NCBI GenBank assembly: GCA_902984215.1
Contig: CADWAF010004051.1
Coordinates: forward strand, 1 to 10,358
Reading direction: 5' to 3'
DNA: 10,358 nucleotides
Source: Willaertia magna
Taxonomy: Eukaryota > Heterolobosea > Eutetramitea > Acrasida > Naegleriidae
This document shows positions 1-4,856 of this stretch, piece by piece; the stretch's first letter is position 1; every line of letters begins with the position of its first letter. The translations under genes and the position numbers were made by a program. The notes beneath the pieces were generated by a model. That model was not told where the DNA came from. It searched no databases and saw nothing but the letters and a program-made list of their open reading frames with translations.

Positions 1-321
1 CAAGAAATTACAGAATCCACTTTAGAAAAAAACAAAGACAATCTCCGAATTAAATTACAAACCGGTGAATATGCCATTCTAAATTTCGATTTAATTAAAA
101 AACATCACAAAACCATTCATGAATTTTACCACATTGAAGTCCCACCAAGTTATAGAGGAAAAGGAATTGCAATGCCATTCGCTAAAAAATGTTTTGATTA
201 TGCAAAAGAAAATGGTTGGACAGTAAAAGTTACTTGTCCTTATTTGTTAGAAAAGTTTTTAGGACTTTATAGAAATAAATATGAAGATATTTTATTTGAA
301 GAGGAGGACATTTCAGATTAA
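1..321 (+). CDS. NATD1-like GCN5-related N-acetyltransferase, 3' part
   Basis: This frame is open from the first base of the window to a TAA at 319-321, giving 106 residues; the start lies outside. The C-terminal part matches the small YjdJ/NATD1 type of GNAT fold. A strand ending in HIEVPPSYRGKGIA is followed by the helix AKKCFDYAKENGW and then VKVTCPYLLEKFL. The R/G-x-G-x-A segment (SYRGKGIA) is the acetyl-CoA pyrophosphate-binding loop of the family, and the 'TCPY' strand matches the TC-W/S-Y segment of animal and plant homologues. The tail is acidic (EEEDISD). Members are about 100-120 residues, so little of the protein is missing. The substrate is not known for this family. The gene converges on the GCLM gene with 50 bp between stop codons. 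Confidence 0.85.
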   Translation, partial: QEITESTLEKNKDNLRIKLQTGEYAILNFDLIKKHHKTIHEFYHIEVPPSYRGKGIAMPFAKKCFDYAKENGWTVKVTCPYLLEKFLGLYRNKYEDILFEEEDISD

Positions 322-356
322 TTATTTTTTTAATTATTTTAAAATTGTTGTAAAAA

Positions 357-362
357 ATTAAA
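357..362 (+). terminator. ATTAAA, candidate poly(A) signal for the acetyltransferase gene
   Basis: This common variant of the polyadenylation hexamer lies 36 bp after the acetyltransferase stop. A canonical AATAAA also lies at 399-404, inside the antisense of the GCLM coding region. Hexamers are frequent by chance in such AT-rich DNA. Confidence 0.3.
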
Positions 363-366
363 TAGT

Positions 367-372
367 TTTATT
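367..372 (-). terminator. AATAAA at the GCLM stop, candidate poly(A) signal
   Basis: On the minus strand the hexamer AATAAA begins with the last base of the GCLM TAA stop codon and runs into the 50-bp convergent spacer. It lies 5 bp from the opposing ATTAAA, so the two mRNAs probably overlap at their 3' ends. Confidence 0.35.
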
Positions 373-1190
373 TACAATTTATTTGCGCCAACTTTTACAA
401 TAAAACCTGTATTATCTAAAATACCAGTTTTACAAAAATAACTTGAATATTTAATAACATATTTTAAATCAACTTCTTTTAATTCATTATTTTTAACAAT
501 TAAATTTAAATTTGGTTTATAAATAAAAGATCCACTAATCATTTTAATTTCATTATCTTTACAATAATTAATTAAATCATTTAATTGTTGTATATTATTA
601 TGATAATTATTTAAAATATCTAATTGTATTAATTTTGTATGAATTTCTTCTTTTTGTAAATCTTCTAAATCTGTTAAAGTTGGATTACACAATCCAATAT
701 TTTTAATAATTTTATATTTTTGTAAATTTTCTAAAGCTGTCCAATATTTTTGTACGTTTGTATAATCATCTATTTTTAGAATTACAACGTCAATGGTTTT
801 ACGATTTAATTCTAAAAGAACTTGAAAGATTGCCATATTTATAATTTGAGATGCTTCTTCTAAATGATTAGTATTAATATATAATTGTATTGTTAACGTT
901 GTCTTTTCTTCTTCTTCTTCACTAACTGTTGTTTTATCTGTGGTTGTATCTGTGGCTATGTTATTTGTGGATGGTTCTTGTTGATTTTCAATGAAATTCA
1001 AAACTTCTGCAAAGATATCAGGTTCTGGTTTTATCCAAACTTTTTTACTTTTATTTGTTGAAATAAAAGAATCAAATAATTGTTGATTAGAATCATAACT
1101 TGCACTTTCTTTACTTATATTACCTGTTTTTAATATTAAATAGTTTGAATTATTACCACTCATTGTAGTAGGTGTATCTAATTGCATCAT
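372..1190 (-). CDS. GCLM: Glutamate-cysteine ligase modifier (regulatory) subunit
   Basis: The 272-residue product resembles the non-catalytic subunit that binds the glutamate-cysteine ligase catalytic chain and tunes the first, rate-limiting step of glutathione synthesis in the cytosol. It has an aldo/keto-reductase-like fold. Recognisable blocks in family order are LILKTGNIS (about residues 18-26), a middle strand TIDVVILKID (132-141), QKYWTALENLQKYKIIKNIGL (147-167), and a C-terminal block with IKYSSYFCKTGILDNTGFIVK (246-266) that matches the family's conserved end. A lineage-specific Thr/Ser-rich and acidic insert (about 75-97, with a run of five Glu) separates the first two blocks. The start used is the ATG at 1190; an in-frame TAA lies five codons upstream. 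ATG at 1163 (residue 10) is an alternative. Either start overlaps the end of the upstream LRR frame on the same strand. The catalytic subunit is not in this window. Confidence 0.88.
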   Translation of the reverse strand: MMQLDTPTTMSGNNSNYLILKTGNISKESASYDSNQQLFDSFISTNKSKKVWIKPEPDIFAEVLNFIENQQEPSTNNIATDTTTDKTTVSEEEEEKTTLTIQLYINTNHLEEASQIINMAIFQVLLELNRKTIDVVILKIDDYTNVQKYWTALENLQKYKIIKNIGLCNPTLTDLEDLQKEEIHTKLIQLDILNNYHNNIQQLNDLINYCKDNEIKMISGSFIYKPNLNLIVKNNELKEVDLKYVIKYSSYFCKTGILDNTGFIVKVGANKL

Positions 1191-2373
1191 CTTGTTGCAT
1201 ATTTAATTCTTTTAATTGTGTTAAATTTAATAAATATTTTTCTTTCACATTTGTATTACTAATATTAAGTTCAGTTAAGTTAATTAAATTTAATAAACAT
1301 TCACCTGTAATATTTTTACATTTTGAAATATCTAAATACTTTAAATTAATTAATTTATTTAAATATTCATCGTGCACTTTTGTTTCTGGAATTTCTAAAT
1401 AAGTTAATTTTATAAAATTATTTAAATATAATCCTTTAAAAGTATTTCCTTTTTTTATATCTAAATATTCTAAATTAATTAAATTTTGTAAATATTCTTC
1501 TTTAAAATCATTATTTATGTTTAATGTTGCTTTTTTAAGGTTTGTTAAATAAATTAAATATTTACCAGTAATTTCATCAAAACAGTTTAATTCATTTAAA
1601 TTTAATAAATATTGTAAATTTTCTTCATTAAAATTAATTATTTTTTCGATTGATAATTTTTTTAAATTGTTTAAATAAACAAATCCTTCACCTGTAAAAT
1701 TTAAACTATTTGTACCGAAAAAATATAAGTGTAATTCTTTTAAATTCTTTAAATACTTTAAATCGTTATTATTTAAAAAATCTATTTCTAAATATTCTAA
1801 ATTAATTAAATTTTGTAAAAACGTTGTATCATTAATATTAATAACTTTTAAATGTTTTAATTTAATTAAATTACTAATATATTCAGTTTTAAAATTATTT
1901 TGATTGTGATATGATAAAGATGTTAATTGTTGTAAATTTTGTAAACATTCACCAGTAATACCATCACAGTAGTCAATTGCCAAAACTTTTAAATTTTGTA
2001 AATTCATTAAATATTTTTCATCAATACAATCAACCGCAGACAACACTAATTCTTTTAAATTTTTAAAATTTAAAAAACAGGAACCATTCATTTTTGAATA
2101 ATAAATTATTAATTTTTCTAAATTTATCAAGTTAGACAATAAATCATCATTGATTGTATCTTTCATTGTATTTTCTAAATCAATTTGTAAAGATTTTAAT
2201 TTTGTAAATTTTGTTAATTTAGGTTTTACTTTTTCAATTATTAAACATTCTAAATTATTTTGTAAATATTCAGGTAATTGTAACTTTAAATTAATTACAT
2301 TTCTTTCAAATAAAACACTTAAAGCATGAGTATTATCTTTCATCATTAATTCAAACATTGATTTACTTATCAT
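1153..2373 (-). CDS. Leucine-rich-repeat protein (probable C-terminal part of an F-box/LRR gene)
   Basis: The 406-residue frame is almost wholly an LRR array. From about residue 52 there are some 16 units of 20-24 residues, most carrying the pattern LxNLxNLxxLxI followed by a variable turn and a 'TGEC/KEEY/DEKY' end, for example LINLEYLDI and LINLTELNI. This resembles the cysteine-containing LRRs of FBXL-type proteins, which form curved scaffolds for binding partners or ubiquitylation substrates. No enzyme motif is visible. The array stops inside a repeat (LKELN) and ends with an unrelated tail, DAIRYTYYNEW. That tail overlaps the first 38 bp of GCLM. The ATG at 2373 overlaps the TGA of an upstream F-box-like frame as ATGA, so the true N-terminus is probably the upstream piece. 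Either a single-base indel in sequence or assembly, or a degrading gene, would explain this. Confidence 0.8.
   Translation of the reverse strand: MISKSMFELMMKDNTHALSVLFERNVINLKLQLPEYLQNNLECLIIEKVKPKLTKFTKLKSLQIDLENTMKDTINDDLLSNLINLEKLIIYYSKMNGSCFLNFKNLKELVLSAVDCIDEKYLMNLQNLKVLAIDYCDGITGECLQNLQQLTSLSYHNQNNFKTEYISNLIKLKHLKVININDTTFLQNLINLEYLEIDFLNNNDLKYLKNLKELHLYFFGTNSLNFTGEGFVYLNNLKKLSIEKIINFNEENLQYLLNLNELNCFDEITGKYLIYLTNLKKATLNINNDFKEEYLQNLINLEYLDIKKGNTFKGLYLNNFIKLTYLEIPETKVHDEYLNKLINLKYLDISKCKNITGECLLNLINLTELNISNTNVKEKYLLNLTQLKELNMQQDDAIRYTYYNEW
1200..2220 (-). repeat. Array of about 16 degenerate LRR-coding repeats, unit about 66 bp
   Basis: The DNA encoding the LRR units recurs with a period of roughly 60-72 bp. 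On the + strand each unit shows a variant of 'taaattaattaaattttg taaatattc', and near-identical copies occur at about 1465-1500 and 1790-1820. The repeats are diverged in their variable turns. Such arrays can gain or lose units by unequal exchange and are prone to assembly errors. Confidence 0.7.
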
Positions 2374-2495
2374 AAACCAACATAATCTTTAAATTCAATA
2401 ATAAATTGTGCAATTTCAGTAATTACATCATACGAAAACAATAATCTTTCTGATTCTACTTTTCTCTTCTTTAACGATCTTTCTTCTTCTGACAT
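2370..2495 (-). CDS. Short F-box-like N-terminal frame upstream of the LRR frame
   Basis: This 41-codon frame starts at an ATG at 2495 and stops at TGA 2370-2372. It begins with a charged stretch (MSEEERSLKKRKVESER) followed by LLFSYDVITEIAQFIIEF and KDYVGL. If reading continues in the LRR frame, the next residues are MISKSMFELMM. Together these give the hydrophobic spacing of an F-box (helix, 'xxDVIxEIxxFI', 'KDxxxL', then 'SKSMxEL'), the roughly 45-residue module that binds Skp1 in SCF ubiquitin ligases. An F-box joined to C-terminal LRRs is the standard FBXL architecture. TGA is used here while all eight intact genes in the window end in TAA, which favours a frame break over a genuine stop. 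The F-box call rests on pattern alone. Confidence 0.55.
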   Translation of the reverse strand: MSEEERSLKKRKVESERLLFSYDVITEIAQFIIEFKDYVGL

Positions 2496-2928
2496 TTTTT
2501 ATTCTTCTTTCAATGAACGTTTAGTGTTTGGTGATGTGCTGTTAAAACATAAAACATATCCAATCAAAAAGAGCGAAAAAAACACCCGCACAAATTTTAC
2601 ATCAGTCACCTTTTCAATCCCAGGTGGTGTGAAGCTTCTTTTCAATAGATTTGTAGAATACGGTTCTACTACTAAATTTATAATAAGAAAGGGCGGTATA
2701 ATTCATTTACAAAAATAAACTTTACAACGTATATCCCTATAAATTACTTGATTGAATAAAAATAATTTGGAATAAATAGTTATTTTTGGAAAATTAGAAG
2801 TATTCCATATTTAGTAATTTATCAATTAAAGCTCCATTCTTTTTCCTATTTAAATAAACTGATTCGAAGATTGTTGTAATCTTTCAACAAATAAAAAAAT
2901 AAAAATAATTACAACTAAAGCATTAACA
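2496..2928. other. Divergent intergenic region between the F-box/LRR gene and the secreted G/Y protein gene
   Basis: No convincing gene was found in these 433 bp. The left half (about 2565-2700) is visibly richer in G and C than the rest, with segments such as 'gagcgaaaaaaacacccgca' and 'cccaggtggtgtgaagc'. It carries a 64-codon + frame (2524-2718) that opens only with GTG, and a 30-codon minus frame beginning at an ATG near 2707. Neither resembles a known protein. The right half is strongly AT-rich with a TATA-like palindrome near 2850. It probably holds both promoters, and possibly an untranslated exon or a small RNA. No tRNA B box was seen. Confidence 0.5.
2847..2856 (+). promoter_or_regulatory. 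TATA-like element TATTTAAATA of the G/Y-rich protein gene
   Basis: A perfect 10-bp palindromic A/T element lies 73 bp before the ATG at 2929. It is followed by 'gattcgaagattg' and then an A-rich leader. The position suits a TATA box with initiation near 2875-2885 and a leader of about 45-55 nt. In DNA this AT-rich the match carries limited weight. Confidence 0.35.
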
Positions 2929-3264
2929 ATGAAAGCAATTATTGTAAGCTGTTTAATTGTTGCATTACTTGCAGTCAACTTGGTAAACTGTCAATGGGGA
3001 TCTAATAACTATGGATTAGGTTATTACGGTGGATCAGGTTTAAATTATGGAACTTATTCAGCACCTTATTATAATTATGCACAAAATACACAAGCTTATA
3101 GTAATCAAGTTGCAGCAACAAGTTATACACCTTATGCAAATTATGGTGCATATTATACTGGTCCAAATTATAATAATTATGGTTTAAATTCTTATTCTTA
3201 TCCATTCATTGGTGGCTATGGTGGTTATGGATTACCATACGGTGGTTGGGGAAGATGGTGGTAA
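2929..3264 (+). CDS. Small secreted Gly/Tyr/Asn-rich protein
   Basis: The 111-residue product starts with a clear signal peptide: MKA, then a hydrophobic core IIVSCLIVALLAV, ending NLVNC. Cleavage is expected after Cys21 (Val at -3, Cys at -1), releasing a mature chain of about 90 residues starting QWG. The mature part is low-complexity and rich in Gly, Tyr and Asn. It has repeated NYG/YYG/NYN motifs and a C-terminal block IGGYGGYGLPYGGWGRWW. It has almost no acidic residues and only one Arg. Such chains are typical of extracellular matrix, coat or adhesive proteins, and of the YGGW-type secreted antimicrobial peptides of nematodes; the likeness is compositional only. The ATG follows an A-rich leader (tta-aca-atg), a good eukaryotic context. 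A typical 3' end with two AATAAA signals follows, which argues for a real expressed gene. Confidence 0.85.
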   Translation: MKAIIVSCLIVALLAVNLVNCQWGSNNYGLGYYGGSGLNYGTYSAPYYNYAQNTQAYSNQVAATSYTPYANYGAYYTGPNYNNYGLNSYSYPFIGGYGGYGLPYGGWGRWW

Positions 3265-3305
3265 ATTGTTTTAACAATAATAATTAAATAATAATAATAA
3301 TCTAA

Positions 3306-3311
3306 AATAAA
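3306..3311 (+). terminator. AATAAA, upstream poly(A) signal candidate
   Basis: The canonical hexamer lies 42 bp after the G/Y-protein stop, just beyond an (AAT)n-like tract at about 3274-3300. Confidence 0.35.
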
Positions 3312-3331
3312 TGTAATTAAAAATTTGTGAG

Positions 3332-3337
3332 AATAAA
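3332..3337 (+). terminator. AATAAA with GT-rich downstream element, likely main poly(A) signal
   Basis: The second canonical hexamer sits 68 bp after the G/Y-protein stop and is immediately followed by 'gttgtgagttttt'. That is the classical arrangement of AATAAA plus a G/U-rich downstream element. It is the best 3'-end signal in the window. Confidence 0.5.
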
Positions 3338-3437
3338 GTTGTGAGTTTTTACTAGGAATTAAATTATTGGTGTATTGGGTTATTTCTTCTTTCTATTTCA
3401 AATGGTTACCATTGATTACTAATGATTTGTTTTTTCA

Positions 3438-4673
3438 TTATTGAAATTCATAAGTAAACATAATTTCTTTACAATTCCAATTAAAATATTCAATAAAAAA
3501 TCCAATTTCTCTCATTTCGGTTAAATATTTAATCATTTTATCATGTTTTGAAAAATCTAAAGATAAAAAATCTTTACTATTAAACCATTCCATTTGTTTT
3601 TCTAAAATGGTATATTCAGCAATTTCTAAACTTTTCTTTTCTTCTAATATTTCAACTACTTTTGGTTGTTCCTTCTTGTTTGCATTTTCTTTCTTTTTAA
3701 CATTCTTTTTATTGTTACTTAATTTATTATTTAAGGAATCAACTGTGGTTGACCACCAAAATTGGTAACCTAGTGTTTTAAAATTTGGAATAATTCTTTC
3801 AGCAAACCATCCCTTTCCTCTATTTAAATAATACCAACTTCCAATAAATTTATTAAATGAATTATTCATTAAAGCATTCTCTTCTGATGCCCAATAAGGA
3901 TTCTTATTTTCATCTTGTGTATGTTGTATTAAATATTTTAAATCTGAAAAAAAAATTTCCTTGTTTTTTAATAATTTCTCTTTTTGTAAAGTGTTATTAA
4001 ATGAAGGATTTAATTGTTTCATTAATTTTAATAATTCCTTTTCTGTTAAGAGGGATAAATCATCCTCTAGTTCTATCCATTTATCAATTATTTTTCTTTG
4101 TGAACTATAAACAAATATTCCTAAAGGACATAATAAAATATCAAACATTAATTGACCATTATAATTAGATAAATAACCTGTATTTTTATAATGATCTTGT
4201 ACAATACCTATTAAATCTTCACTTGAAATTAAATTTGGAATATTGATTGGTAATTTTGTTTTTTTATCAATTTCAATTGGGTGACAGTGAAAAGTGAAAG
4301 GTACATCATCATGAACTTCACATAAAGTATAAGTATCTTTTTGTTTTCCGTTAATTATTATTCGTTGTGACAATTCATCATTCTCATCGCTAGTATCACT
4401 ATTTGAAATTATCAATTCTTTTATATTTTCATTATTGTCAAGGTCAATTATTTCTTTAGTTATTAATTTTTCTTTTTTTCTTTTAGGTTCTTCTACAATC
4501 ACTTTTTCTTTGATATTAAATGTTCCTCCCAATTCTTGTTGCAGTTCTAGTGATTGTAGAAAAATGGTTCTCAGATCTACAAGGGTTTCTTTGCTCAAAT
4601 GATATAAAGGCATTTTTTTGTACGAATAATTTGGTAAAGTTTGTTTACAATAAAATTTTAATGTTGACATCAT
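3438..4673 (-). CDS. Protein with divergent JAMM/MPN (JAB-like) metalloprotease signature
   Basis: The 411-residue product has an order of residues like the JAMM zinc site of deubiquitinase and related isopeptidase domains. A Glu in QQELGGTF (E47) is followed by H-x-H-P (H129, H131 in FTFHCHP) and then S-x-x-D (S150 and D153 in LISSEDLIG). Hydrophobic strands follow (LMFDILLCPLGIFVYS, 175-190), as expected for the fold. The distance from the HxHP to the Asp is about twice that of classical JAMM proteins, and E47 and H129 are separated by a charged, probably disordered insert (about 57-110). JAB-like proteins with a similarly loose motif occur in giant viruses and protists. The C-terminal half is not recognised: it has an aromatic block (NPYWASEE, GSWYYLNRGKGWF, FWWSTT; 258-310), a Lys/Asn-rich linker (315-337) and a final helical/strand region. 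ATG at 4613 (M21), just before the fold begins, is an alternative start. Activity is unproven. Confidence 0.55.
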   Translation of the reverse strand: MMSTLKFYCKQTLPNYSYKKMPLYHLSKETLVDLRTIFLQSLELQQELGGTFNIKEKVIVEEPKRKKEKLITKEIIDLDNNENIKELIISNSDTSDENDELSQRIIINGKQKDTYTLCEVHDDVPFTFHCHPIEIDKKTKLPINIPNLISSEDLIGIVQDHYKNTGYLSNYNGQLMFDILLCPLGIFVYSSQRKIIDKWIELEDDLSLLTEKELLKLMKQLNPSFNNTLQKEKLLKNKEIFFSDLKYLIQHTQDENKNPYWASEENALMNNSFNKFIGSWYYLNRGKGWFAERIIPNFKTLGYQFWWSTTVDSLNNKLSNNKKNVKKKENANKKEQPKVVEILEEKKSLEIAEYTILEKQMEWFNSKDFLSLDFSKHDKMIKYLTEMREIGFFIEYFNWNCKEIMFTYEFQ

Positions 4674-4856
4674 AAATTTGGTTTTCTTTTCACTTCCATA
4701 ACAACTTGATTTTTCTTGATGGTGATTGTAAGTGAGAACTGGTCAAGTTGTTTTAAATTCGTTCAGTAATCAATATCAACCAATAATTTTAATTTGAAAT
4801 TGTGTGTTTAATAAATTACTAGTCATCTTCATATTATTCTCAAATAAATTTCAAAG

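Noticed and set aside
1172..1402. 76-codon + frame antisense to the LRR array
   Set aside because: It is a shadow of the repeat-coding strand: Phe/Leu/Lys-rich low complexity created by the periodic LRR sequence.
2655..2680. Possible tRNA B box ('cggttctactacta')
   Set aside because: It lacks the GGTTCRANNCC pattern, and no matching A box or acceptor stem pairs around it.
2524..2718. 64-codon + frame opening with GTG, proposed as a small protein gene
   Set aside because: There is no ATG in frame, GTG starts are not expected in a eukaryotic nuclear gene, and the product resembles nothing known. The nearby ATGs at 2513 and 2534 lead to immediate stops.
2805..2814. CArG-box-like CCATATTTAG upstream of the secreted G/Y protein gene
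   Set aside because: It has one mismatch to CC(A/T)6GG and such matches are frequent in very AT-rich DNA.
3002..3205. 67-codon minus frame opposite the secreted G/Y protein
   Set aside because: It is His/Asn/Leu-rich and arises from the complement of GGT/TAT/AAT codons. The + frame has a signal peptide and good flanking signals.
3274..3300. AAT-rich stretch resembling a microsatellite
   Set aside because: It is interrupted and short, with only about five uninterrupted units, and is ordinary AT-rich 3' flanking sequence.
3401..3413. Inverted repeat AATGGT-T-ACCATT between convergent genes
   Set aside because: The arms are only six bases and it sits in a terminator-type spacer with no other supporting signal; chance is adequate.
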